From: Candidatus Thalassolituus haligoni
GTDB taxonomy: Bacteria > Pseudomonadota > Gammaproteobacteria > Pseudomonadales > Oceanobacteraceae
Reading direction: 5' to 3'
Assembly: GCF_041222825.1 (NCBI RefSeq)
Contig: NZ_CP139482.1
Location: forward strand, 4,035,501 to 4,099,500
DNA length: 64,000 bases
Below are positions 37,136-47,110 of the stretch, piece by piece; within the stretch, counting starts at the first letter, position 1; every line of letters begins with the position of its first letter. The notes beneath the pieces are model-generated. The model did no database searches. It saw only the letters and a program-made list of their open reading frames with translations, and was not told the DNA's origin. The position numbers and the translations under genes are program-made.

Positions 37136-39214
37136 ATGGACAAACAGCTTGATCTGACCCGGCTCAAGGGTGTCGGCCCAAAACTGCGAGAACAGCTACA
37201 ACGGCTGAATATTCACTCGCTGGCCGATTTGATGTTCCACCTGCCCTTCCGCTACGAAGATCGCAGTCGTATCCAGATGATTGGCAGCTTGCAACATCAG
37301 CAACCGGCTGTGATTCAGGGAGAAGTGCGGTCGGCCGATGTACTGTTCGGCAAGCGCCGCAGTCTGCTGGTAAAAATTGCCGACCATAGCGGCGTATTAA
37401 GCATTCGTTTCTATCACTTCAATGCCGCACAGAAAAGCCAGTTCCGGCGCGGCGCACTGGTACGCTGTTATGGTGAAGCCCGCCGTGGTGCCAGCGGGCT
37501 GGAACTTTACCACCCGGAATACCAACTGCTGGAAAACAGTCTGGATGACCTGCCAGAACCGCAGCTGACCCCCGTGTACCCCACCACCGAAGGTATCAGC
37601 CAACAGCGTATCCGCTTGCTGATGGAGCAGGCGCTGGAGTGGCTGGCAGCCAACAACATTCCACTGGACGATTTGTTACCACTCGACTGGCTGCAACAAT
37701 GGGGGCTGCCATCGCTCAAACAGGCATTGCTGTTTTTGCACCGCCCACCCCGAGAAGTAGAATTGGCCGAAATGGCCAGTGGCCACCACCCGGCTCAGCG
37801 TCGGCTGATTCTCGAAGAATTACTCGCGCATCAACTGTCAATGCAACGCTTGCGCTCAAAGTTGCAACAGCAAGGTGCACCCGCCATTCAGGACACCTGG
37901 ACGTTGCACAATGCGCTGCTCGAACAGCTGCCGTTTACTCCTACCCGCGCCCAGCAACGGGTAACAGCGGACATTGTTACCGACCTCGCCCAGCCACTGC
38001 CAATGCTGCGGCTGATACAGGGAGATGTCGGGTCTGGTAAAACACTGGTCGCGGCACTGGCAGCCTGTCATGTGTTAGAGGCGGACTTTCAGGTCGCGCT
38101 GATGGCACCGACGGAAATCCTCGCGGAACAGCACTTTCAGAACTTGAGCGGCTGGTTCGAGCCGTTAGGTATTCATTGTGGCTGGCTGGCCGGTAAAACC
38201 AAGGGCAAGGCCCGAGTCGCTGCACTGGAGTCCATCGCCAGCGGCCAAGCCAGGCTGATTGTAGGCACTCATGCCCTGTTTCAGGATGAGGTACAGTTTC
38301 ATCGCCTCGGCTTGGTGATTGTAGATGAGCAACATCGCTTTGGTGTCCACCAGCGCCTGGCATTAAAAGAAAAGGGTAACCTCGGCGGCTTCTCCCCTCA
38401 CCAGTTGATTATGACCGCAACCCCTATTCCCCGTACTCTGGCGATGAGTGCTTATGCAGATCTGGACACGTCGATCATTGATGAACTGCCACCTGGTCGT
38501 ACCCCTATCACCACGGTGGCGGTGTCTGACCAGCGCCGCGAGGAAGTGATTCAGCGCGTCGATAACGCCTGTCGTGAGCAGGCCCAGGCGTACTGGGTGT
38601 GTACCTTGATTGAAGAAAGCGAAGCCTTGCAATGCCAGGCCGCAGAAAACACCGCCGCCGAGCTGGCCGAACAACTGTCCCATCTGCGTATCGGGTTAGT
38701 ACACGGGCGTATGAAAACCAGCGAAAAAGCCGCCATAATGGCCGCCTTCAAAGCTCACGAGCTGGATCTGCTGGTCGCCACCACCGTGATCGAGGTGGGG
38801 GTTGATGTGCCCAATGCCAGCCTGATGGTGATCGAAAACCCGGAGCGCCTGGGCTTGGCACAACTGCACCAGCTACGTGGCCGCGTCGGCCGTGGTTCCC
38901 TCGCCAGCCATTGTGTATTGCTGTACAAGGCGCCGTTGTCACTCACCAGCAAGCAACGCCTGCAAGTGATGCGTGAAAGTCAGGACGGTTTTTATATTGC
39001 CGAACAGGATCTGATGTTGCGCGGGCCGGGCGAAGTACTTGGCACCCGCCAGACCGGACTGCAAATGTTGCGGGTGGCCGACTTGCAACGCGATGCCGAA
39101 CTGCTCCCCCAGGTACGGGAGATGGCAACCCAGCTCTGGCAGCAGCATCCTGAACGGGTCGAGCCGTTGATCCTGCGCTGGCTCGGAGATGCCGAACGTT
39201 ATGCCGCAGTATAA
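37136..39214 (+). CDS. recG: ATP-dependent DNA helicase RecG
   Basis: 692 aa. The N-terminal wedge/OB domain (about 60-150), the Walker A QGDVGSGKTLVA (about 297-308), the DEQH box with HRFGVHQR, and TATPIPRTLAM are all present. The helicase C-domain has VIEVGVDVPNAS and QLHQLRGRVGRG. The protein remodels stalled replication forks and Holliday junctions. It is probably co-transcribed with oxyR. Confidence 0.97.
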   Translation: MDKQLDLTRLKGVGPKLREQLQRLNIHSLADLMFHLPFRYEDRSRIQMIGSLQHQQPAVIQGEVRSADVLFGKRRSLLVKIADHSGVLSIRFYHFNAAQKSQFRRGALVRCYGEARRGASGLELYHPEYQLLENSLDDLPEPQLTPVYPTTEGISQQRIRLLMEQALEWLAANNIPLDDLLPLDWLQQWGLPSLKQALLFLHRPPREVELAEMASGHHPAQRRLILEELLAHQLSMQRLRSKLQQQGAPAIQDTWTLHNALLEQLPFTPTRAQQRVTADIVTDLAQPLPMLRLIQGDVGSGKTLVAALAACHVLEADFQVALMAPTEILAEQHFQNLSGWFEPLGIHCGWLAGKTKGKARVAALESIASGQARLIVGTHALFQDEVQFHRLGLVIVDEQHRFGVHQRLALKEKGNLGGFSPHQLIMTATPIPRTLAMSAYADLDTSIIDELPPGRTPITTVAVSDQRREEVIQRVDNACREQAQAYWVCTLIEESEALQCQAAENTAAELAEQLSHLRIGLVHGRMKTSEKAAIMAAFKAHELDLLVATTVIEVGVDVPNASLMVIENPERLGLAQLHQLRGRVGRGSLASHCVLLYKAPLSLTSKQRLQVMRESQDGFYIAEQDLMLRGPGEVLGTRQTGLQMLRVADLQRDAELLPQVREMATQLWQQHPERVEPLILRWLGDAERYAAV

Positions 39215-39305
39215 GCCGTTCATGATCCGTTGATTGTTCAGCACGGGCAAAGACGACTATCTGATCTATATTGTCTGTACTAACACTGAAATCAACGGAG
39301 TGGTC

Positions 39306-40700
39306 ATGGCGTTTCTGGCCTCAGTTAAAAAGGCACTCGGGCAATGGAATATTCATCACACAACCAGCGACGACACAACGGGTGATCCAACCATGATCAT
39401 GGATAGTGCAACGCCAGCGCCTGGCAGCCTGGCAAAAGTTATTTTTCTGAAAGATGTCCACGGCAGAGTACAGGTGCTGATTCCATCCAATCGGCTACTG
39501 GATCTGAACCAGCTGGCACATCAGCTGGGACGGCAATTTACTGCCCTGTCACCGGATGAATTGCAAGCGCTGAAGCAAAAACTGGGGCTTGATGACTCTC
39601 CTGCGCTGCCACAACTGACCCAGATAGAAAGCCTGATTGATCACTCATTGCTGGAGCTGGATGAGCTGTATATACAGTCCAGTACGACCAACACTTGTCT
39701 GCGCTTGCCTGCGGATCAATTCCGGGCACTCACCACACGTTCGCATATTGGCCATTATTCGGCCCCGATCCAGACCGACCTGTATCATGCGACCACCGCA
39801 GAAGATACCAATGACATCAACGCTGCCGTACGGCAATTCACTCCATTGCGTATTCAGCAGCGCCTGCAAGACACCCTCGATTTGCCGCCACTGCCAGAAA
39901 CCGCTCGCCGTATCATTGAATTGCGGATCGATCCTAATGCCGACACGGTATCGTTGGCACAGGCCGTTGAACTGGATCCCAGCATGAGTGCCCAGATCCT
40001 CAGCTGGGCCCGTTCACCCTACTATCGATCCAGAGGCAATATTACCACGGTCGAAGAAGCCGTCTTACGAGTGCTAGGGTTTGACCTGGTGATGAACCTG
40101 GCTCTCGGCCTGGCGCTGGGGCGCAGCCTTGATGTGCCTCGTGAAGGCCCGAAAGGCTACACTCCTTTTTGGCAACAAGCCGTACTGGGGGCCGCTTTGG
40201 CCAGCGACCTGGCCCGCCGTTGCAAGTTAAAAAACCGCCCGGATAGTGGCCTCGCCTATCTCTGCGGACTGCTGCATAACTTTGGTTTTCTGGTACTGGC
40301 GCACGTCTTTCCGCCGCAATTTTCGCTGATAAATCGCCATATAGAAGCCAATCCTCATATCAATCGCTGCTATATCGAGCGCCACCTGCTGGCGCTTACC
40401 CGCGAACAGATCGCCGCCAGCTTGCTGCAGCAGTGGGATCTGCCGGAAGAAGTCGTGGTCGCCTTGCGTCAGCAACATAATCCCCACTACGACGGTGAAC
40501 ACGCCGTTTACGCCCGGATTCTGAACGTCACCACTCGCAGCTTACGCGCCCACGGTTATGGTGATGGCCCGCAAGAAGCCCTCGACCCGGACACGCTCAG
40601 CGCGCTGGGTCTGAGTGACAATGCTGCCGGAGAGGCGACCGAAGAGCTGGTCTCCCATGTTGGGGAATTAAGCGATTTGGTGCAGGCACTGTCGGCCTAG
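39306..40700 (+). CDS. HDOD domain protein with N-terminal YbaK-like region
   Basis: 464 aa from ATG 39306 (the frame is open from 39234). Residues about 45-185 resemble a YbaK/aminoacyl-tRNA deacylase-type domain (FLKDVHGRVQVLIPSNRLLD). Residues about 200-410 are an HDOD domain (LPPLPETARRIIELRIDPN; QAVELDPSMSAQILSWARS; CGLLHNFGFLVLAHVFP), a signalling version of the HD fold without catalytic metal ligands. It follows recG, as does a similar gene in Pseudomonas. Role unknown, probably regulatory. Confidence 0.85.
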   Translation: MAFLASVKKALGQWNIHHTTSDDTTGDPTMIMDSATPAPGSLAKVIFLKDVHGRVQVLIPSNRLLDLNQLAHQLGRQFTALSPDELQALKQKLGLDDSPALPQLTQIESLIDHSLLELDELYIQSSTTNTCLRLPADQFRALTTRSHIGHYSAPIQTDLYHATTAEDTNDINAAVRQFTPLRIQQRLQDTLDLPPLPETARRIIELRIDPNADTVSLAQAVELDPSMSAQILSWARSPYYRSRGNITTVEEAVLRVLGFDLVMNLALGLALGRSLDVPREGPKGYTPFWQQAVLGAALASDLARRCKLKNRPDSGLAYLCGLLHNFGFLVLAHVFPPQFSLINRHIEANPHINRCYIERHLLALTREQIAASLLQQWDLPEEVVVALRQQHNPHYDGEHAVYARILNVTTRSLRAHGYGDGPQEALDPDTLSALGLSDNAAGEATEELVSHVGELSDLVQALSA

Positions 40701-40835
40701 GCGTCACTTGTCACTCACCGGTCACTTGTCTCTCGCAGTGAATAGTCAAGTGTTGCGGTTAATCGTTGAATTCAGGTGTGAATTCCACATCGTTTGATCA
40801 GAAGAGCCACAGCCATCAGGGGTAACCTGCACCGA

Positions 40836-41420
40836 CTACTCCTGCGGCGAACACCGGCCCGCAGGTTGATCAGACAGTACGGCGGTATCCGCCAGCGCCG
40901 GCATTAATGCCAGCACACCCTGAATACCCAAGCGTCGCAGATGTTTCTGGTTACGCACGGGAATACGCTCAGGGAAGGGCACCGACGCCAGCGCCTGTTC
41001 AATATGTGCTTCACGAATAATGTGCAGCATGGGAAAGGGTGATCGATTGGTGAAGTTGCCTGGATCATCCAGCGGTTCACCATCAAAACAGTAGTTGGGA
41101 TGAAATGTGGCCAGTTGTAACAGGCCTTCATACCCCATTTGTACCAGTAACTGCTCGCAAATCAGGCTCCAGTTCCAGTATTCATCAAATTCCTTGACCA
41201 ACCCTGGCACTACAAACAGGGCAGTTGGCAGTGCATCCGCATCGGCCCTGGCCACTTCGGTGAGTAAATCCATAAACTCCGCAGTGGCCTGATCAAGATC
41301 CGGATGCTCGCAGACGTCAATCCGCAGACCTGGCATCACTGGCTCGGCAAAAGGACACAGTCCTTCACCTACCACCAGCAGTTCGACCCAGCGTCGGGTG
41401 AGCGTTGCGGCATCCGTCAT
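40836..41420 (-). CDS. DUF1415 family protein
   Basis: A 194-aa protein with the family hallmark GLCPFAEPV near residue 20 and TFHPNYCFDGEPLDDPGNFTNRSPFPM cut here to its key parts TFHP and NRSPFP. The conserved Cys and His residues suggest metal or redox function but none is shown. It starts 6 nt after the HU stop on the same strand and may be co-transcribed. Confidence 0.8.
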   Translation of the reverse strand: MTDAATLTRRWVELLVVGEGLCPFAEPVMPGLRIDVCEHPDLDQATAEFMDLLTEVARADADALPTALFVVPGLVKEFDEYWNWSLICEQLLVQMGYEGLLQLATFHPNYCFDGEPLDDPGNFTNRSPFPMLHIIREAHIEQALASVPFPERIPVRNQKHLRRLGIQGVLALMPALADTAVLSDQPAGRCSPQE

Positions 41421-41426
41421 GGCGAC

Positions 41427-41699
41427 TTACTGCACCGAGTCTTTCAGCGCCTTGCCAGGCTTGAACGCAGGTACTTTGGCGGCAGCAATGGTAATTGGCT
41501 CGCCGGTCTGCGGGTTTTTACCCTGACGCTCAGCGCGCTGACGCACCTCAAACGTACCAAAGCCGATCAGGCTTACGTTGTCGCCTTCAGCCAACGCCTG
41601 GGCAATACGATCGGTCACCACGGTGATGATTTCTGTCGCTTTTTCCTTGCTCAGGTCGGTTTTTTCAGCAATGGCTGCCGCCAGTTCTGGTTTACGCAT
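41427..41699 (-). CDS. hup: DNA-binding protein HU
   Basis: A 90-aa histone-like dimer subunit with MRKPELAAAIAEKTDLSKE, GFGTFEVRQRAERQGKNPQT and the DNA-intercalating arm region with conserved Pro (AAAKVPAFKPGKALKD). ATG 41699 was chosen; the frame is open further up. Its place between the recG/HDOD cluster and rubredoxin fits the Pseudomonas hupA locus. The alpha/beta type cannot be decided here. Confidence 0.95.
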   Translation of the reverse strand: MRKPELAAAIAEKTDLSKEKATEIITVVTDRIAQALAEGDNVSLIGFGTFEVRQRAERQGKNPQTGEPITIAAAKVPAFKPGKALKDSVQ

Positions 41700-41948
41700 G
41701 GAGTTGAATCCTCTCAATAAGTTGGGCATAACGCCCGGATTGTACAGGCCTGCAGCGCAGGCTCAGAAAAACAGTGGTTATCGGTCAATCGGTATTGGAA
41801 TACGGCTTGTTCGTCAGCGCCGCATGCGCTAAAGCATAGTCGAGCAATCAAGGCATGAATCCTGAAATTCTGCTATATACCACGATCATCAATATCAAGA
41901 TGCTGATACGCTTCATGGTTTGTCAGCAAGGCAGCAATCTCCCATCAC

Positions 41949-42263
41949 TCAGGCGTCCGTCGCCAGCATCAGCCGCTCAAACACAAAACGCCCCAGTGGT
42001 GTCTCAAGGTTGCCGTTGAGCCGGTCGATCTCGGTGACACGAGTATTATTCAGTACGGCGATGCCCAGCGTATCTGCCATCTCGGCGGCACTGGCCTGCA
42101 GCAGTTGCCCGCCGTCAGGGCAAATCAGCAGTACTGTGGCGTCTGCGTTACGCTGGCGGTATTCGCGAGCCAAACGGTAGCCTGCCATTCCGGCACCCAG
42201 AATGATCAATGACCAAGGGGCTTCAGGGAGAGTGACCGGGGATGAAGGAGAGACAGGAGCCAA
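41949..42263 (-). pseudogene. Rubredoxin reductase, truncated after the FAD-binding segment
   Basis: About 104 codons from TTG 42263, starting right after the rubredoxin stop. The FAD-binding start SLIILGAGMAGYRLAREYRQ and a further strand RFVFERLMLATDA are recognisable as the first quarter of an AlkT-like rubredoxin-NAD(+) reductase (normally about 380-400 aa). It stops where the GxxP strand should continue. The DNA between here and HU shows no remaining reductase sequence, so the C-terminal three quarters were lost by deletion. Confidence 0.75.
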
Positions 42264-42266
42264 TGA

Positions 42267-42431
42267 TCAAATCTCGATCATTTCAAAGTCGTCTTTGCCA
42301 ACACCACAATCCGGGCAGGTAAAGTCATCCGGTACATCCTCCCAGCAAGTCCCTGGTGGAATACCTTCTTCCGGTGCGCCTTCGGCTTCATCATAAATCC
42401 AGCCACACACCACGCACTGCCACTTTTTCAT
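42267..42431 (-). CDS. Rubredoxin
   Basis: A 54-aa iron protein with two CxxCG knuckles ([27 protein letters not shown]) that bind one iron atom. It normally passes electrons from its NADH reductase to an alkane hydroxylase or other partner. The downstream reductase gene is truncated, so it must use another reductase. Divergent from ubiC. Confidence 0.95.
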   Translation of the reverse strand: MKKWQCVVCGWIYDEAEGAPEEGIPPGTCWEDVPDDFTCPDCGVGKDDFEMIEI

Positions 42432-42578
42432 GCAAATACCTGTCAATCGCTTGTTTACCCGCCGTTTATCACTCGTGTCAGCGGTAAAGGCGCCTAAGCT
42501 ACTGGCCAACCCGGATAAAATCAATGGACAGGGCAATCCTCTTGCCAGTAAATGCGATTTGCCGCATGCTGCGCCGCC

Positions 42579-43163
42579 ATGAAAAGCACTACACCCCGAT
42601 ACCACGCCCGGCTGTTGGCAACCGCGCCTCGCTGGAGTGGACGTTTTCAAACTGCGCTGGCGGGCATTCCCCGACCCTGGCGCTACTGGCTTGATGACGC
42701 CGGATCGCTGACCAAACGTTTGCAGGCGCTGAATCCCGCTGAGTTTTCGGTCGATGTCGTCAGACAATATCACGGCCCAGCCTTGCCCTCTGAATGTGCC
42801 GACCTGAAATTGCGCTGGCGGCAACCGGTATGGGTACGCGAAGTATCACTGCGCCAGGGGCAATACGAGCTGGTAAGAGCCCGTACCGTCATTCCCTTGA
42901 CCAGCCTGGCAAGGGTTGGTCAGCCAATTCGTCATCTTGGCAATCGTTCTCTTGGCAGCTACTTATTCAGCCAGGCCAGCTTGCGCCGACAACCATTGAA
43001 GTTCAGTCAAGCCTGTCAACCGGTAACCGACAGTGCGCATTGTTTTTGCTGGACAAGGCGCTCCGTGTTTACAATCAACGGTGCGCCTCTACTGGTAACG
43101 GAGGCGTTCTCTTCGCTACTGCTATCACCACGCTTCCATTCGCCAGACGACACAAGGCATTGA
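42579..43163 (+). CDS. ubiC: Chorismate lyase
   Basis: 194 aa; converts chorismate to 4-hydroxybenzoate and pyruvate, the first committed step of ubiquinone synthesis. Recognised by [36 protein letters not shown], and [16 protein letters not shown] 42579 was chosen; ATG 42552 is possible. ubiA starts 2 nt after the stop. Confidence 0.9.
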   Translation: MKSTTPRYHARLLATAPRWSGRFQTALAGIPRPWRYWLDDAGSLTKRLQALNPAEFSVDVVRQYHGPALPSECADLKLRWRQPVWVREVSLRQGQYELVRARTVIPLTSLARVGQPIRHLGNRSLGSYLFSQASLRRQPLKFSQACQPVTDSAHCFCWTRRSVFTINGAPLLVTEAFSSLLLSPRFHSPDDTRH

Positions 43164-43165
43164 TT

Positions 43166-44071
43166 ATGCAATCACCTCTGTCTGCCACACTCGATAAACT
43201 CTGGCCACGCTGGCATCAGTGGATTCAGCTGACCCGGCTGAACAAACCGGTCGGTTCCTACCTGCTGTTATGGCCGATGCTATGGGCGCTATGGGTGGCC
43301 GCCGAAGGTTTGCCATCGATTGCCAACCTGGTGATTTTTACCCTCGGAGTATTTGTGATGCGCTCCGCCGGTTGTGTCATCAACGACTACGCCGATCGTC
43401 ATATCGACCGCCACGTCAAACGCACGCAGGATCGGCCCCTGACGCAGGGCCGCATAGCCGACCGCGAGGCGCTGATCGGTTTTGTTATGCTCTGTCTGAT
43501 CGGCTTGCTGCTGGTGTTAATGACCAATACCCTGACCCTCTGGCTGTCACTCGGCGGGGTTGCTCTGGCAGCACTTTATCCTTACATGAAACGCCACACG
43601 CACCTGCCACAGGTGTTTCTCGGAGCTGCGTTCTCCTGGGCAATTCCCATGGCGTTCGCTGCGCAAGCCAATGAACTGACATCCCTCTGCTGGCTGTTAT
43701 TTATTGCTAACGTCTGCTGGACCGTCGGCTATGACACCATTTATGCCATGGTCGACCGCGACGATGATCTGTTGATCGGTGTCAAAAGCACCGCAATCCT
43801 GTTTGGTGATCTGGACGTCACCATGATTGCCATTCTTTATGGCATGGCGCATTTTTGTCTGCTACTGACAGGCAGCCAATTAGACGCAGGGTGGCCATTC
43901 TACCTCGCCTGGTTAATTGCAGGTGGTTATTTGTGGTGGCAATTACGTGCCATCCGCAGCCGTGAGCGTATGGCCTGTTTAAAGGAGTTTCTGGCAGCTC
44001 ACTGGTATGGCGCGATTATTTGGGTTGGCCTGGTGCTGAACTACGCCCTGGCGACGCCATCTTTGCCCTGA
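43166..44071 (+). CDS. ubiA: 4-hydroxybenzoate octaprenyltransferase
   Basis: A 301-aa integral membrane prenyltransferase that attaches the polyprenyl tail to 4-hydroxybenzoate. The two Asp-rich motifs are seen as NDYADRHID (about residues 70-78) and YDTIYAMVDRDDD (about 190-202). Eight or nine hydrophobic segments follow the family pattern. ATG 43166 was chosen within a longer open frame, giving family length and a start right after ubiC. Confidence 0.96.
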   Translation: MQSPLSATLDKLWPRWHQWIQLTRLNKPVGSYLLLWPMLWALWVAAEGLPSIANLVIFTLGVFVMRSAGCVINDYADRHIDRHVKRTQDRPLTQGRIADREALIGFVMLCLIGLLLVLMTNTLTLWLSLGGVALAALYPYMKRHTHLPQVFLGAAFSWAIPMAFAAQANELTSLCWLLFIANVCWTVGYDTIYAMVDRDDDLLIGVKSTAILFGDLDVTMIAILYGMAHFCLLLTGSQLDAGWPFYLAWLIAGGYLWWQLRAIRSRERMACLKEFLAAHWYGAIIWVGLVLNYALATPSLP

Positions 44072-44102
44072 TCAGGCAATATGCTTGACGCCAATCTCAG
44101 CA

Positions 44103-44120
44103 GTGTCACATGCTTGTAAC
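44103..44120 (+). promoter_or_regulatory. Pho box upstream of phoB
   Basis: GTGTCAC-ATGC-TTGTAAC, two 7-bp direct half-sites with 4-nt spacing like the PhoB consensus CTGTCAT-N4-CTGTCAT. It ends 60 nt before the phoB start and would give autoregulation. Confidence 0.7.
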
Positions 44121-44180
44121 ACTGGATCAGTGTAATACCCCCGCATTATTCCTATTGTGACATTTGCGTGACGAGCCGTT

Positions 44181-44879
44181 ATGACCAAAGCAGGCAAGAC
44201 CGTTCTTATTGTGGACGATGAAGCCCCGATCCGGGAAATGATAGCCGTGGCCCTGGAAATGGCCGGGTATGAATGCCTTGAAGCAGCGAATGTACAGGAA
44301 GCACATGCGCAGATTATCGACAGAAAGCCAGATATGATTTTGCTTGACTGGATGCTGCCAGGCACCAGCGGTGTCGAGTTTGCTCGCCGCCTCAAGCGCG
44401 AAGATCGAACTGCCGAGCTGCCGATCATCATGCTGACTGCCAAGGGCGAAGAAGATAACAAGGTTCAAGGACTGGAAGCGGGGGCGGACGATTACATCAC
44501 CAAACCGTTTTCACCGCGTGAGCTGGTGGCGCGCCTGAAGGCCGTTTTACGGCGCTCAACGCCGCAAGGCATTGAAGAACCAATCGAGGTCAGTGGCCTG
44601 ATGCTCGACCCGGTCTGTCACCGGGTGACCGCCCATGGTAACCCGATTGATATTGGCCCTACCGAGTACCGCCTGTTGCAATTTTTCATGACCCATCAGG
44701 AGCGCGCCTACTCCCGCGCCCAGCTACTGGATCAGGTATGGGGTGGTAATGTCTACGTTGAAGAACGTACCGTCGATGTCCATATTCGCCGTCTGCGCAA
44801 GGCGCTTGGCGAATCCCACGAACAGCTGATTCAGACCGTTCGTGGCACGGGCTATCGCTTTTCGATCAAAGCCTCCTGA
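44181..44879 (+). CDS. phoB: Phosphate response regulator PhoB
   Basis: A 232-aa OmpR/PhoB-type regulator. The receiver domain (1-125) has phospho-acceptor Asp56 ([10 protein letters not shown]) and acidic pocket VDDE. The C-terminal winged helix has [20 protein letters not shown] and HIRRLRKAL. It activates phosphate-starvation genes through Pho boxes; one lies before itself and several lie before pstS. phoR follows after 5 nt. Confidence 0.97.
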   Translation: MTKAGKTVLIVDDEAPIREMIAVALEMAGYECLEAANVQEAHAQIIDRKPDMILLDWMLPGTSGVEFARRLKREDRTAELPIIMLTAKGEEDNKVQGLEAGADDYITKPFSPRELVARLKAVLRRSTPQGIEEPIEVSGLMLDPVCHRVTAHGNPIDIGPTEYRLLQFFMTHQERAYSRAQLLDQVWGGNVYVEERTVDVHIRRLRKALGESHEQLIQTVRGTGYRFSIKAS

Positions 44880-44884
44880 TTTTG

Positions 44885-46192
44885 ATGACCCCTGTCTGGC
44901 GCAGAGAGCTGCGCCGAATCCTTTATCTGCTGATACTTGCCGTTGGCTGTGGCTACTATTATTTTGGCAAGCCACTGGAAGCCCTGTGCCTGATGATGGG
45001 CATCTATATCTCCTGGCAGTGGCTGCAGCTCTATCGCCTGCATCGCTGGCTGGATCAGGGACAAACCACCGTCTTGCCACGCACACTCGGTATCTGGGGT
45101 TCCATTTTTACGGAAAACCAGCGCTTGCAACAAAGCAGCATCAAACATCAACAGCGCTTGCAGGCCATTATCAACCGCATACAGGATTCAACCGCCGCGC
45201 TGCAGGATTCGGTATTGATGGTCGACGCCACCGGGGCACTGGAGTTCTGGAATCAGGCCGCTCAAAACTACCTTGGCTTACGCAGCCCGGTTGATATTGG
45301 CCAGCCCATTACCAACCTGATTCGAACGCCGGAGTTCAAGGCCTACTTCGACAAGGCGGACTACCACGAACCGCTGACCATTCGCTCTCCAATCAACCCG
45401 CGTATTTACCTGCAATTCAATATCACCTTGTTTGGCCGTAAAGACCGCTTGATCCTGGTGCATGACGTCACCCGCCTGAAGCAACTGGAAGAAATGCGCA
45501 AAGACTTCGTCGCCAACGTCAGCCACGAGTTACGCACCCCCCTCACGGTGATTTCCGGCTACGTCGAAACCATGCAAGCTGCTTCTGAAATGTTGCCACC
45601 CCGCTGGGGACGCATGCTGCAACAGATGAGCGAGCAGAGTCATCGCATGGAAAATCTGCTCAAGGATCTGCTGATGCTGTCGCGGCTGGAAACAGGTGAG
45701 AATGAGCAGGCTCAGCCAGTGGCGTTGCAACCGCTGCTGGAAGCGATTCGCCGTGACGCAGCCTCTCTCAGCAGCAACAAACACACTCTCTCGCTGAGTA
45801 TTGACCACGACCAAAAGCTGATGGGGTTTTATAACGAACTCCGCAGTGCCTTTTCCAACCTGGTATTTAATGCGGTGAAATACACCCCCGAAGGCGGCCA
45901 TGTGAAGCTGCACTGGTACTCAGAGGGCGGCAAAGGTTATTTCAGTGTTACTGACAACGGCATCGGTATTGCTCATCATCATATTCCTCGCCTGACCGAG
46001 CGTTTCTATCGCGCCGACCCGAGCCGCAGCATCGCCACCGGCGGCACCGGTCTAGGACTGGCCATCGTCAAACACGTATTGCTGCATCATGATGGTGAAC
46101 TGCAAATCAGCAGCGAAGAAGGCAAGGGCAGCACGTTTACCTGCGTTTTCCCCGGCAGTCGTCTTTCTGACACTAGCGCGCCTGGCCAATAA
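44885..46192 (+). CDS. phoR: Phosphate sensor histidine kinase PhoR
   Basis: 435 aa. N-terminal hydrophobic segments (about 15-60), a PAS domain (about 90-190), the H-box NVSHELRTPLTVISGYV (His about 213), and the N, G1 and G2 boxes (NLVFNAVKYTPEGG; DNGIGIAHHHIPRLTERF; TGGTGLGLAIVKHVL) are all intact. ATG 44885 was preferred to the adjacent TTG. The kinase is controlled by the Pst transporter and PhoU encoded 4-10 kb away. Confidence 0.96.
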   Translation: MTPVWRRELRRILYLLILAVGCGYYYFGKPLEALCLMMGIYISWQWLQLYRLHRWLDQGQTTVLPRTLGIWGSIFTENQRLQQSSIKHQQRLQAIINRIQDSTAALQDSVLMVDATGALEFWNQAAQNYLGLRSPVDIGQPITNLIRTPEFKAYFDKADYHEPLTIRSPINPRIYLQFNITLFGRKDRLILVHDVTRLKQLEEMRKDFVANVSHELRTPLTVISGYVETMQAASEMLPPRWGRMLQQMSEQSHRMENLLKDLLMLSRLETGENEQAQPVALQPLLEAIRRDAASLSSNKHTLSLSIDHDQKLMGFYNELRSAFSNLVFNAVKYTPEGGHVKLHWYSEGGKGYFSVTDNGIGIAHHHIPRLTERFYRADPSRSIATGGTGLGLAIVKHVLLHHDGELQISSEEGKGSTFTCVFPGSRLSDTSAPGQ

Positions 46193-47054
46193 ACCGCGAC
46201 AAGGCATCCAGCTTGTCCGGATCGTCATCGACAATGCGCAGTCGAATCTGGACAGTCTCGGCGTCCGGATGCGGCTCTTGCGCCTGCAACATGCGAACAA
46301 ACGCATTAATCCGGGCAATATCACCATTGTCAGGATGAATCACATCAACAACGGCCTGCTCCAGTAACACCGGCAGTGCATCCTGACGCCGAAAAACACC
46401 AATCATTTCCTGCAAGCTGATGTCCCGGATAACCAGCCGGGCTTCAACGCCAGAGGCAAAACGGACATTGGCCTGGCCTTTTGCGCCGGTTTTTGACACC
46501 GGTTCAGGATGCGGGGATCTGGCCAGCAAGGGAGAAACAACGGCGGCTCTGGCCGCCCCTGGTGCAGTCTTGCCTACCAGCGCCTGATTGCCCACATTCC
46601 CCATCAACACCGAAGCGCCACTACGGTCTGCTGAAGGTACTGCTTGTTCCGATACGGTAGCTGGTCTTACTTTCAAATGCCGAAACACCATACGGCTCAG
46701 CTTGTCGACAAAGGCATCCCGCGTAAACGGTTTGCCAATATAGCTGGAAACACCGGCTTCAACAGCCTTGAGTACGTGATCACGATCACCACGACTGGTG
46801 ATCATCATAAAAGGCGTGGCTTTGTAATTCGGTTGCTCGCGCATCCATTTCAATACCTCGATACCCGACATCTCAGGCATTTCCCAATCACACAGAACCA
46901 GATCAAAACGATGGCTATCCAATAGCGCCACCGCCTTGCGGCCATTGGTCGCCTCAATCAGCTCACAACCGGGATAGGTTTGACGCACGGCTTTTTTCAC
47001 CAGATCACGAATAAACGCCGCGTCGTCGACTAGCAGAATTGTCAGCTCAGCCAT
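46173..47054 (-). CDS. Response regulator with C-terminal PilZ-like domain (PA5364-like)
   Basis: 293 aa from ATG 47054 (GAGGTG 6 nt upstream; a GTG at 47090 is open too). The receiver domain (1-125) has acceptor Asp56 (LVLCDWEMPEMSG). A Pro/Ala-rich linker follows, and a C-terminal region (ARLVIRDISLQEMIGVFR) resembles a degenerate PilZ domain, lacking a clear RxxxR motif. It is encoded head-on to phoR with a 20-nt overlap of the 3' ends. In Pseudomonas a similar gene sits in the same pho cluster. Output unknown. Confidence 0.78.
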   Translation of the reverse strand: MAELTILLVDDAAFIRDLVKKAVRQTYPGCELIEATNGRKAVALLDSHRFDLVLCDWEMPEMSGIEVLKWMREQPNYKATPFMMITSRGDRDHVLKAVEAGVSSYIGKPFTRDAFVDKLSRMVFRHLKVRPATVSEQAVPSADRSGASVLMGNVGNQALVGKTAPGAARAAVVSPLLARSPHPEPVSKTGAKGQANVRFASGVEARLVIRDISLQEMIGVFRRQDALPVLLEQAVVDVIHPDNGDIARINAFVRMLQAQEPHPDAETVQIRLRIVDDDPDKLDALSRFIGQAR

Positions 47055-47110
47055 CTGCTGCACCTCGGTCAGCAACTTATATCCTGGCACCCTGACGGCG
47101 CCCCGAATCT

